Below the pieces are notes generated by a model. That model was not told the DNA's origin. It saw only the letters and a list, made by a program, of their open reading frames with translations, and made no database searches. From NCBI RefSeq assembly GCF_958298935.1, contig NC_084943.1, forward strand, positions 4,722,001-4,786,000: a stretch of DNA of 64,000 nucleotides. The letters are read 5' to 3'. This DNA is from Phragmites australis (Eukaryota > Streptophyta > Magnoliopsida > Poales > Poaceae). A program made the translations under genes and the position numbers. Shown here piece after piece: positions 32,473-43,244 of the stretch; position 1 is the stretch's first letter; every line of letters begins with the position of its first letter.

Positions 32473-35400
32473 TGTAACACCCTGTGTTTAGCATATTGTA
32501 TAATTACAGAATTAGCTCCAAATTAAAACTTTTTGAGGATAATTAAGTAAGCTAGTACATGTACGGGGGATGTGTATGTATACCAGTACATACACATTCA
32601 TACATGTTGGAGGTATTGAGTTGACTAGTTGTTCCAAAGTTTACCAGTGCAATTTCTAGCATGATCACTGCATTAGGTTGACTGTCATGCATTGTTGGAT
32701 TTTATGATTCTTTGTGTGGAGGTTTGAATTGAATGTCTCTCAATTCAAACCTACTCTTAGACTCTGATCAGCTTAAATCAAATTATCTCCAAGCTCAGAG
32801 ATCCAGATTAAATCAACTCCAAATAAATAATTGAAGTTGATCTTAATCCAAAGTCAAGTTCCAAATTCAAATTTCCAATTTGAATTATTCCAAAGATATG
32901 TTTGATTCTCTTTCTCCTTTTCTCTCTTTCTTTTTCTCCTCCAAATTCTCAGTGGGCCGGTTTCCTTTTTCCCCTCTCTTTTTATCCGGCCCAACTGGTC
33001 TTCTTTCTTCTTCTTTTTAGCACAGGCTAGCTGCCGGCCCGTTCGGCCGCTTCCTTCCCCGCGTGGGCCACCATCGCCTTCCCGGCCCACTCGACCGCAC
33101 GCCAGCGCGCCGGGCGCGCTCGCGCACGCGTTCACTCCGGGCCGTCCACCGATGCCGCGTGTCGCCCATCCACCCGCGCCACACCCCCCTTCCCTCTCCT
33201 TCCTCCCCCTTCCTCTCCCCTGCCAGCGAGGCTCAACAGCTCGCCGGCCGCCGCCCACTCCGTGGGGGAAAAATCCCCTCTCGTGTCTCTCTCTCTCTCT
33301 TCCCCTCTCTCAGCTCTCTCTCTCCGCCCATGCCTGAGCCATGACCACAGCGACAGCCGTACGCGAAAGAGCTGGCTGCCGCTGCCAACGCATCGCCCGG
33401 ACATGGATGGACGCCGCCACCGCTGCTCGCCGGGGGCACGTGTAGCCGCATGTCCCGTACCTCCCCGCGTCGAGCCGCGTTATCCCCAGTGCCACGCCCT
33501 ATAAATAGCCGGCCACACCCCTATGGCCCCCCTTCCACCAAATTCGCCGCCGCCGCGCTTCCATTTTCGCCCCACCACCGCTCGCCACCGACGACTCGAC
33601 GACGACGTAACGCGAGGAGGACCAGAGGCTTGCCGTCGTCTTCGTGCTATCGCCCAACCGCCGGGAACAGAAGGGAGCCGTTCGTGCTTGGAGCCGAGCC
33701 ATTACCGTCACCCCTTGATCAAGCGCCGGCCATACTCGCCGCTGTTCTTCCCTCCGGTGAGTCTATCGTCTTCACCCCGCCCTTATCGTCTCGTAGATAG
33801 CGTATAGACGCCCTCGAGTCCTTCTTTTTGCTTGCCGCCGCGCGCCATGGCGCATTTGTCTCCGCCGCCGTGCAGTCATTGACGCCGGCGTGCGTGTGAG
33901 TAGTGTGGTTGCCGGCCATCGTGCCGTGTGTTAAAGAGGCTCCAGGCCTCTTTTTGTTGCAAGTTGGCCCCTTTCCCGTACAGGGGAGGTGCCGCCTGTT
34001 TCTCTCCACGCCTTGTTCCCCCTCCGGCGACGAACTGGCATCGTTTCCGCCACCGGTTGCCGTCGAGGTGCCCCCTGCTGAGTCCGCCAGTTCTCAAGGT
34101 TGGCCAGCGTGCCTTCGTCGTCGTGAAGCTTTGGCCGAAACACTTTTCCGGCGAGCTCTCTGGTGCGCACCGCCGCAAGATTGCTCGCCGCCGGCCGAAT
34201 TTCTCCCTCTCCGCCGTTCGCTCGCGTAGGCGCGCCCGCACGCCCGTGCGCACGCCAAACCGACCAACGGGTCGTGGCCTGGCTTGGCCAAACCGGCCTC
34301 GGCTCGGTCCAACGGCCGTCTCGGCCCGTGCACCGCTAGCTCGGCCCAAGCAGCCAACCGCCAGCGGGCCAGGCCTCAGCAGGCCGGCCCAGCTCCCGTA
34401 GCCCATTCAGCAGCCAGCCCAAATACTGTGTGGGCTGCACTGTGTAGCCCACTACTGTAGACCCAAGCCCAGCCTGGCCCATTCAGGCCCAGACCTGGCC
34501 CACCTAAAGCCCAAGTGGGCCTGCTACTGTTCATGTGGGCCCCACCTCTGAATAGTGTCTTTTTCATATTTTCCTGAGTTAAATCTTCCAGGAGCCGTAA
34601 CTTCTCCGTTCTGGCTCCGATTTCGGCGTTTCTTTCGCCGAAATTCCTTAAAAATCAAGATCTACTCATTGGCCAACTTGTGTTGTCTGTTAGGGCTTGT
34701 TTGGCTTTTCAATTGGTGTTAATCGGTTCTTCTTTAGTTTAGCCGTATTGATCGTAGTTGTGAATTACAGAGGAGCAAGAGCAGGAACAAGGACATTTAT
34801 TTTGCGAGATCTGTGCTGGGATTATTCGGGCTGAGGAGGATCCTAACTTTGACCAAAATCAAGAGGAGAACTCCGGAGAAAGCAAGTCCTATTTTCCTGG
34901 ATCATATTGAACCTATGTTTTCCGATAATCTACATGCTCAACTAAAACTGGGAATACTACTGCATGTGCTATGTATTACGCTTTTGCAATTGTTTGTAGT
35001 AGTTAATCCTATCAACACTTGCCATGCCATAACTAACTTCACCCAGAATACATATCACCCTAGGATTACCTATTGTTATCTATATTAACGATGGAAGACG
35101 TCTTGATGTCTAGCATGCTTAGGATTGAATACGTCTCCTCAGAGGCGTTGTTTTTAAACTGCATCTCCTCGGGGATGATAAATTATCATTGTCCAATGAC
35201 AAGTCATATACCATGAATCCTTGATGGATATGAATTTCGTGATGGATGTGAGATCCTTGTCGGTGTGTGGGATATGGTGGGTGGTGTGTAAAAATTAGTG
35301 AAAACTGTTTTGGCGGGGGCAGGTAGAGTAGTCCTCTGTGGGAAGGGATACTCGTGCTGGGAGATGCCCACCCCGGCCGCTCAAGGACCGAGTCATTGCG

Positions 35401-36478
35401 GCCCGTCTAGCCTAGCCACTACGTACAACCATGCGTCCTGTATGGGCAGGACTTGACTTTCCTTTCACTGGACTGGGTCGGACATCATACCAGGAGGCTG
35501 AGAGCAACGAGCAGGCAAGTACTATCCTGTCCTGCATGCTTGGAGGTTTCTAGTACCGGCCAAGGCTTAAAAAGGGATGCTGGCCTTCGGAAGCATGCAG
35601 CTCTGGTACTTGGGTGTGTCTCGTGGAAAAGCCCGGTAGGAAAGGTGTTATGGAGGGTCTCGCTATGATTCGCTCCCCTGCATGCAACAGTGGGAGGCTG
35701 AGCATATCGCGTGGGTAAAGTTGTACAACCTCTGCAGAGTGTAAAACTATTCGAATAGCCGTGTCCACGGTCATAGACATGCGAAAGCAGCAATCGCGTT
35801 GACTAGACTCAGGGTGCGTGTGTCTTGATGAGTGAGTGTGTGGACTAGATGTCCGTATGTTAATGTTCCTGGCTCGATCCGCCAGAAGCTGTGTGGTACT
35901 AGAGGTACACCAGTTGTGATAAAAGGGACTGCGGAGTGAGGTATAGCCCCTCCCAGGACCGAAAACCCCCAGATAAAGCTTGTTACTGGTTTTTGAACTA
36001 TTAAAACAGTTTTAAAGATAATCATTGATGATACAACTGAATACCTGCATAGATTGCTTTACGCTAAAACTATTCCGTAAAGTCTTATCCTTGAAATACT
36101 TCATTATGCATCTATGAAACCCTTGAAAGTAGTATAGGGCTTGCTGAGTACCTTTTGTACTCACTCTTGCTGTCATTCAGATGAAGAAGATAACGCCGAC
36201 TTTGCCGGGGGCGAAGCCGGAGACGAAGAGTAGTCTAAGCATCGTGTTCGCACCCTCGCTGCTTGTGGTTTGGGTCCTTTTTCCACTGTGCTTTTCATGA
36301 AGGCCGCTAGGCCATGTTTGTAAAAGACAATATGGTTTGTAACTTAAAGTACACTGTACGTTAATGTATTGTACGAAGTTTGACTGTGATACTACAACTG
36401 TTGTACTGTGCGTATCAGCTACGTAATCCAGGAACTGATACAGGAGGCACAGGAGATCCTGGCAACGCGGGTCTTACA
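32473..36478 (+). repeat. 4,006-bp solo LTR, probably Ty3-gypsy
   Basis: It begins TGTAACACCCTG and ends GGTCTTACA, with CTAAG on both sides (32468-32472 and 36479-36483). The length, the TATAAATAG at 33500, the long GC-rich leader with many GGCCCA motifs, and the late T/A-rich segment with a probable polyadenylation region near 36330-36400 suit the very long LTRs of some grass gypsy lineages. No second LTR and no gag-pol lie next to it, so it is most simply a solo LTR left after recombination between two LTRs. Several GC-rich frames of 100-176 codons inside it (33.0-34.4 kb, both strands) show no domain and are probably spurious. Confidence 0.85.
33500..33508 (+). promoter_or_regulatory. TATA box of the solo LTR
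   Basis: TATAAATAG in a GC-rich context (CACGCCCTATAAATAGCC), about 1.03 kb from the LTR start, a reasonable U3/R boundary for transcription of the former retrotransposon. Confidence 0.5.
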
Positions 36479-36483
36479 CTAAG

Positions 36484-36653
36484 TGGGCATGGCCTTCAAT
36501 ATTGCTGCCATGTTAGCAAAAAACCACCCAAAACAGGATTGGGGTGTAAATTGGACCGGATTTGATAGTTTAGGGTGTAAGTTACACAGTTTGTAGTTGA
36601 GGATTAAAATTAGACAAACGCGATAGTTCAGGGACCAAAAGTGAACCTTTTCC
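36484..36653. repeat. Right terminal inverted repeat of the MULE
   Basis: Its inverse follows the left end block by block: GTTTGTCTAATTTTAATCC, CAACTACAAACTGTGTAAC, AAACTATCAAATCCGGTCCA. It was separated from the captured genes by the LTR insertion. Confidence 0.8.
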
Positions 36654-36770
36654 TAATAGAATTAGTTTGCATTGTTAGTTTAAAATAAACCTCTGTCTAG
36701 TTTGTTTGCTAATATCTGTGGATACGAGAACCTTGAAATATTATGGGGTGAAAGTGCTACAATTATTCAA

Positions 36771-37032
36771 CATTTGCAAACACATCTGTTGAAATTATTA
36801 AAAAGTGAAAACTAAGCTAATCTACAATTCTAAAACCACCAAATAAAGTCAGGGATTACACACAACAGTACCATGATTAGCCACTACTCACTATCTAAAT
36901 ATCACATAGAGGAATGTTACAACATTTGCAAACACGTCTGTTGAAATTATTCAAAACTGAAAACTAAGCGAATCTACAATTCTAAAACCACCAGATAAAA
37001 TCCGGGATTATACACAACAGTACCATGATTAG
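36771..37032. repeat. Direct duplication of a ~110-bp unit, 152-bp period
   Basis: 36771-36880 and 36923-37032 share CATTTGCAAACAC(A/G)TCTG, GAAAACTAAGC(T/G)AATCTACA and CACAACAGTACCATGATTAG with few differences. The 42 bp between them is unique. No gene is visible here. Confidence 0.85.
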
Positions 37033-37361
37033 ACTTATGCCCTAGCCCTTCTCCACCACAGCGCCCGTTGTTTTCTTCTGTTCCTCTATTCCTTCATCTT
37101 GTTCCTCATCCCAGCTCCACATCTTCTCCCAATTCCATGATCAGTATGGACTCAGGTGTTTCAACAATAAAATGACAGTTCCAACACTTGTGGTTTGGGT
37201 GCCATGCTGAGATAAGGAATATTTAATACTCTGTTAGTTATACTTTTTCATATAGTCTGCTGCCATTCAAGGATGGGGTTCGATTGTATTTGTCTCTTTT
37301 TCCTAATCTCTCTGACGATTGAACCATTTCATTTGCAGTATATGAAAAAAAAAGATTGGAG
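37033..37361. other. Unassigned sequence between duplications
   Basis: Pyrimidine-rich around 37050-37130; no gene recognised. Confidence 0.35.
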
Positions 37362-38117
37362 TATTAGAATCAGGCTCAACTAAACTTGCAAGATCACAAT
37401 ATACCAGCTGCAAAAGTTTACCCACAATCGGAAGGAATGCCAAAAATACAAGTACATCACAGTTGTATCATAGAAGATATGGTGCATCAATTGTTCTGGA
37501 CATAAATGTTCATAAAGATAATCTGCATGCATTGCAAATAAAGGTGCTTATGCAGTTGTGTTTAGACTATAGTGATTTCCTTTATTTTGCCTAATTTTTG
37601 ATATAATTATCATGGTTACACAAAACTGTGCACTCACTCACCAGCTTCAGTATAATAGGAAACTAGCTAAGTATCCATACGTTGCAACGAAAACGCAAAT
37701 ATTGAACTTCGTGACATCAAGTACAAACTTAATGTATGGAGATGTGGATGCATCACCGAACAAATACGTTAGGAGCAATACCGTCGTTTGATTTTAGACA
37801 GGACCCAAAAAAAGAGAGGGAGATTATCCGCTTATTCCCCTCATAATTTTATATTTATTTTTATTGGTTAAACATATCTTATATCTATAGCCGGTAACGA
37901 GGCACAGATGTTGGAGGATGAGAGTGGATGATAAAAGTAAGTAAATTATTTGAATTTTACTATTTTAATAATTTTTATTAGATGGGAGAAGAGTAGGGAA
38001 AAAGATGACGCGGGAACCAAATCGTGTTTTATTTAGTAGAGATATTAGAATCAGGCTCAAGTGAACTTGGAAGATCGCAATATACCAGGTGCAAGTTAAC
38101 AAATTTAGCCACAATCA
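37362..38117. repeat. Direct repeats of ~72 bp flanking an unclassified insert
   Basis: TATTAGAATCAGGCTCAA..(G/C)AACTTG is at 37362 and again at 38043, each continuing about 72 bp (AATATACCAG(C/G)(T)TGCAA...CCACAATC). Between them 37658-38042 begins AACTAGCTAAGTATCCATAC, GTTGCAACG, and ends TTATTTAGTAGAGATA, a layout I associate with a common grass repeat ('cccgtgcgttgcaacgg ... tagtagagat') whose class I cannot state. Confidence 0.6.
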
Positions 38118-40208
38118 GAGCAAATTCCTGTAGCACGACTAATAATCACAATTACAAAAAAGAGTAAATATTTGGTAACATCGATCATAAAAAGGAACAT
38201 TAATGATCTATCTGCTAACATCTGATTTCTGACGGTTCCTTAAAAACTTAGCCATATATGCACCTGCCTTGTTGGTAGCGCCCCTCTATTTGAGAAATCC
38301 ATTCTGTATAGGGCTGTGGCACTGCCTACAATCATCAGAGCGAACATCTATACGTAGAAAGCCTCGAATCAGGACTCCTGGTGAACAGCTAGTCAAGATT
38401 ACACGTGAGGTACTGCGAAATTATAGACTCATAGTTGAGACTCGTGATAATAAATTCAAGCATGGTAGTAGAGCTATATTCTGCATTAGGCAATCATGAA
38501 TTATTAAGATAGCCTCATGTTGTCATCAACAGACTGGGAGGAATCTGCCACGAGAATTTCCTAACCCTGTTTGATATCTAATCAGTCAAATTCTACATGC
38601 AACATGATTGTAAGGCAAAGTGATCGTCATCTAAGCAACGTGGCACACTTTTGTAAGCTTCCATATTGTCAAGCTTTCTTCAAACTTGCAGTGTATTAGT
38701 GACGTGTACTAAGGAATCGTTACTAATGACGTATCTTTTTAATGGTTTCTTACGCAGTGTTGCAAGCAACAATGAATACTTAGGGCTGAAAGCAACTAAT
38801 TAGAACACCCAGGATATTCTCTGCAAAGTTATGTTGCAGCTAAAACAGGTTCCCTAAGGGCATTAACACGCCATCATGAACTCTAGTAAATCTGAGTTAG
38901 TTACGATCAAATTTTTTGTACTTGGTAAAGCGTTACCGACCAGTTTACATATCGGGGTCAGGAAAAGGGTGGTCATTTACTACCATTAGAACTGAGGATA
39001 ATTTGTGTGCTCTCGTGGAGATTACAACTTGTGCACTTGACCATTTTGAATGGCCTGACCATATAGAGATTACATATATATGCCAAGTCATGAGTATGAT
39101 GCATATTAGATTAATTCTTTGGATAGTCTAGATTACAAAGATGGGGAATAATCTATACATGCACGTAATATCCATGCTTAGAGAGTGTCCTAGGCTTATT
39201 GCTGCTGTATTGAGCAAGTTTCCTTAAGAACATCCCCCCCCCCCCCCCCCCCCAATGCTTATAGGTATTCTAGGCTTGTTGCAACTGTCAAAAGGGAACT
39301 TCTGGTAAGAACGCTCACCTACAGTTCCAAGATGGAATTATAATGTCTCGTTTTTGGGTACAAATGAACTTGCTTCTGCATGTAAACGATTGTTCCTCAG
39401 CTACTGATGTACTAAACTGATTGTTGCTAAAAAACTGAATTTAACACTATCAGTGTCAATTTTCCTTTTCAATGAAGCATGAGGAGTAAAGTTGCATCTA
39501 TGAATTATTTTAGAAGACTCATATTTGAATCGTAAACTAACCCAATTCTAATTTGAGTAGAACCAAATGGATGACACATATTTATAATTTCTATAAGCAT
39601 AACATAAATCTGTTAGAAGCATATATTCCTAAATTTCGAAACTGATACTGGATGACCACACAATGGCAAATTTACCATCCACGACAACAAATTGGTTACC
39701 CATGGCCTTGTCAATGCTAGACGACCAGTACCTAACCAATATTAGTATCAAATGCTAGCTATAACATCATGCCTATAGACTGAAATTGCAATTCAGTGGC
39801 ATGGTATTGGGGAAATAAATTCAATAGGATACTGTTTAGAAAGACTATCGTGAGATTTAATTCACGTTATCCATCTTGTAATCCAATGGTTAGGTTGAAA
39901 AAGAGAAAAAAAAATAAATACATATTATCATAAGAGAAAAAAATCTTTTATAGAACATGATTCAATAGAATTTACTATCTGTATTAGTACCAGTCATGGT
40001 AGAGGTAACAGGTCGAATGTCTCATGATAACAGGTCGAATACCTCATGGTATTGGTACTAACCTGCTTGGTCGCTCTCGGGGTGGATCACGCGCACTTCG
40101 GGCTGCCCTGCACGTGAGTCCAGCGAACGAGGAAGGAGGAAGATTACATGGGCTGGATCATGCGGATGTGACGTGGGTCAAGATAGGACACGGGTTTCGT
40201 GTGTCACA
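38118..40208. other. Unassigned sequence with a C20 tract
   Basis: Frames at 38269-38499 and 38916-39131 (76 and 71 codons) have no recognised domain. Around 38690-38760 there is a small piece with CACTA-like motifs (TTAGTGACGTG, ACTAATGACG). A run of 20 C is at 39234-39253. TTAGTACCAGTCATGG (39983) and the inverse of CATGGTATTGGTACTAA (40036) form a short inverted repeat. Confidence 0.4.
39234..39253. repeat. Poly(C) tract, 20 bp
   Basis: Twenty consecutive C. It may be real or of uncertain length from sequencing. Confidence 0.8.
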
Positions 40209-40217
40209 TGGGAGGAC

Positions 40218-42001
40218 AAATTTTTTTTATTTTATATATATATATTTTAAAAAATTTAAAAATACATGTCCGTTTTAAAAAATTATAGAAGTAGGCTACC
40301 GACGTCTGTTCATCGGATGAGAATAAGATCTCGTTCGATGAACAGACGACACTTTATAGGTCCCACCGATTTAGTAGATTAAAAAATACGAAAAATAAAA
40401 TGAAACAACATATCGCCGTTCAACAAGTGAGAGTAAGTGAGATCTTACTCTTACTCTTACTCGCTGAACAAATGAGATCTTACATGAGCGAGCTTCATCC
40501 AAAAAGATATCACTCACTCATTGGACAACAACGTTTTCGGATATAAATGCTTCGATCGTTATGCTCCCGTACGCTCGTGTCAATTGTGTACTATGCGTTC
40601 TGTTTTTTATTTAACTCTCGATTTTATTTACGAGTGTTAGAGTGGTTCAAAAATTCTAAACATTTTTATGTGCAAATTAGATATCACTAGCAACCCATTT
40701 TAATTATTTTGATCAAAAAGCCTAAGCCAATATTTAATTAAAATTCTCCAAAGAAACCTACTTTTATAACTTCTAGCAATTTTTCATACCTCACATAAAT
40801 TCCCATAAATCAATGAAAATTCACTAATATTCTTACCATGTGATTTACTAATTTATAAAAATGTTTCCAACCCTATGTTATTTGGAGAAATGTGAGTTCC
40901 TTTGTAATGCTCTATTTATATGTATTTTTATTATTTCGTGTGATATTCTCTTTTTAAATCAATTTGAATTCAAATAAATTCAAACATGCTCTAAGCATTA
41001 CAAATAACCTAAGAATGTTTGAATTTATTTTAATTTCATGTTATATTCTCTAAGCATGTGATATTCTCTAAGCATGTTTGATATTCACATTTATCATTAC
41101 AAATGTGAATTAACTAAGAGCGATATGCTCTAAGCATGTTTGAATTTCATGTTTGAATTTATTTGAATTATGTGTGATATTATCTAATCATGTTTGATAT
41201 TCACATTTATCATTACAAATGTGAGTTCTTTTTAATGCTTAGAGCATGTTTGAATTTATTTGAGTTCAAATTGAATTAAAAAGAGAATATCACGTGAAAT
41301 AATAAAAATACATATAAACAGAGTATTACAAAGGAACTCACATTTTCTCCAAATAACCTAGGGTTGGAAACATTGTTATAAATTAGTAAATCACACGATA
41401 AGAATATTAGTGAATTTTACTTGATTTATGGGAATTTATGTGAGGTATGAAAAATAGCTAGAAGTTATAAAAGTAGGTTTGTTTGTAGAATTTTAGTTAA
41501 ATATTAGCTTAGACTTTTTGGATTAAACTAATTAAAATGGGTTGCTAGTGAAATTTAGTTTGCACATAAAAATATTTAGAATTTTTAGACCACTCTGGCA
41601 CTCGTAAATAAAATTGAGAGTTAAATAAAAAATAGGACGTACAGTACACGTACACGTAGACGCGAGCTTACGGGAGCATGACGATAGAAGCATTTATATA
41701 AAAAAAAAGTTGTGGGCCAATGAGTGGGCGATATCTTTTTAGATGGGGCCACTTGCGTGAGATCTCACCCATTCAACGAGCGAAAGCAAGATCTCGCTCG
41801 CTGAATAGACGACATGTTGTCTCACCGTATTTTTTAAATTTTTTAATCTACTGATTGGTGGGATCCATAAGATATCACTCATTCATCGGGTGAAACCTTG
41901 TTCTCACCGGATGGATGGCGACAGTAGTCTACTCCTGCAATTTTTTGAAACAGACATGTATTCATAATTTTTTTTTAAAAATATATAAAATAAAAAAATT
42001 C
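40218..42001. mobile_element. 1.78-kb foldback element (Mutator-like), almost entirely palindromic
   Basis: The nine bases TGGGAGGAC flank it (40209-40217 and 42002-42010). The ends AAATTTTTTTTATTTTATAT and the inverse of ATATAAAATAAAAAAATTC pair, and pairing continues inward for roughly 880 bp per arm: for example AACTCTCGATTTTATTTACG (40613) with the inverse of CGTAAATAAAATTGAGAGTT (41605), and GGAGAAATGTGAGTTCCTTT (40883) with its inverse at about 41330. The centre near 41090 has several copies of TCTAAGCATGTTTGATATTC. No protein is encoded. The 9-bp duplication suggests MULE-type transposition. Confidence 0.88.
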
Positions 42002-42010
42002 TGGGAGGAC

Positions 42011-42432
42011 GAGGGTGGGTATTGTCACGATGTGGGCCAAAGTACATGGCCTATCCTAATTTGTTGTCTATCTTTTAGTGAGTATAACTTTTTTATTTGT
42101 AGCCCATTTTGAGATCCGTTTTGCACCAAGACGGAATTTATAAAATGGACTCATTTTGTTACCCAAATTTTAATTAGAAATTTTTGTTGCATCAAATTAG
42201 TAAGTTGCTACAGACTTTCCACGTAGGTTATTATTAACTATTCATTTAAGTTTCTACCACATTAGATGTTAAGGTCTTCACATTAGTTTTTAACAGATAT
42301 TCACTGAAGTTGCTATTTCATTAGAAGTTGTCATATATATATATTCACACAAGTTTCTACCCTGTCTTAAATTTATTGAATTTTCTACTAAACACACATT
42401 GAAGTGCTACAATATATCTTCACATGAGTGGC
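42011..42432. other. AT-rich region with GTTGCTAC-type minisatellite motif
   Basis: Degenerate repeats of AGTTGCTA(C/T)..CATTAGA.GTT occur every 40-60 bp from 42190 on. The pattern resumes after the gypsy element (GTTGAGGTGCTACG, 47508), so that element was inserted into it. Confidence 0.5.
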
Positions 42433-43175
42433 TGTTGAAGACCGAAATTAGGATGTTGTGAAGAATTTCGGTTCCGGAAGTTTTCTGGTTGACCGGTGAA
42501 CATTATTCCAACTTGTAAACAGTAACCTACAATCAGATGAACAGTAACCTCTGACTAGTGAACAACGATTTCAAACCAATGAACATGATAAGTGGTCATG
42601 ACTAATGACCAAGTGACCAGTGATCATGGTTTGTTTCTGTAGTTGGTCTCTAGAAGGATGGAAGAGTTGGCCGAATCTAAAGAAGGCCGAACTACATTAA
42701 AGCGTATTCGGGTAGATATATGAGAGTTTTACGTGTTCAAATTGAAAATATATGTTTGTTATAGAAAGTTTAGAGATCAGGTATGCATAGCCGAATTATA
42801 TCTATAAGTATTGTTCGTTTTGAATTAGGAGTCCTGATCTCTTACGACTAAGACCTGCTGCCCTTTAAATATGAAAGGGTCATAGCCGATTGAGGATATC
42901 AACCAACCGATCAAATCAATCTATTTTACCTTTCATCTTTTGCCTAGTTTCTGTAGTCTCATTCTCTTTTCCAATCTATAATGTTACATGTTCTTAATTC
43001 CAACGACCAAGGACAAGTCGCCAGCCATCTCCGCTCCGACGGGGTCCCTCCCAAGCGTGGGTGATGACGAAGGTCCGACGACGCAGTGCCATGACCAAGG
43101 TATCCTGGGTGCTACTCGCCGGATATTACACACGTGGTGCTCATTGTGTTGGTGTGGCAACTTTTTGTGTCAACA
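42433..43175 (+). repeat. 5' LTR of the gag-only gypsy element
   Basis: Starts TGTTGAAGACCG and ends TGTGTCAACA. It contains several (G/C)TGAACAGTAACC(T)-type short repeats near 42505-42560 and a TTTAAATATGAAAGG box (42875) that may be its core promoter. The 3' LTR is alignable throughout with many substitutions. Confidence 0.9.
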
Positions 43176-43244
43176 CACTTTTTGGCGACTCCACTAGGGA
43201 AGAAACTTTCATCTACTTTTTAGCTGAATTTTAAAACCTTAGCC

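Larger units (their letters stand above)
30719..36653. mobile_element. Mutator-like element (Pack-MULE) with 9-bp target duplication
   Basis: TAATAGAAT flanks both ends perfectly (30710-30718 and 36654-36662). The ends are GGAAAAGGTCCATTTTTGG (30719) and the inverse of CCAAAAGTGAACCTTTTCC (36653). The terminal inverted repeats extend about 175 bp with roughly 70% identity by eye. No mudrA transposase is present. Removing the nested LTR leaves about 1.9 kb, mostly gene-like sequence, which is the definition of a Pack-MULE: host gene pieces captured between MULE ends and mobilised by a transposase supplied elsewhere. Confidence 0.9.

Noticed and set aside
33063..34406. Overlapping frames of 90-176 codons on both strands
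   Set aside because: They lie within the GC-rich part of a solo LTR, overlap one another in all frames and show no domain.
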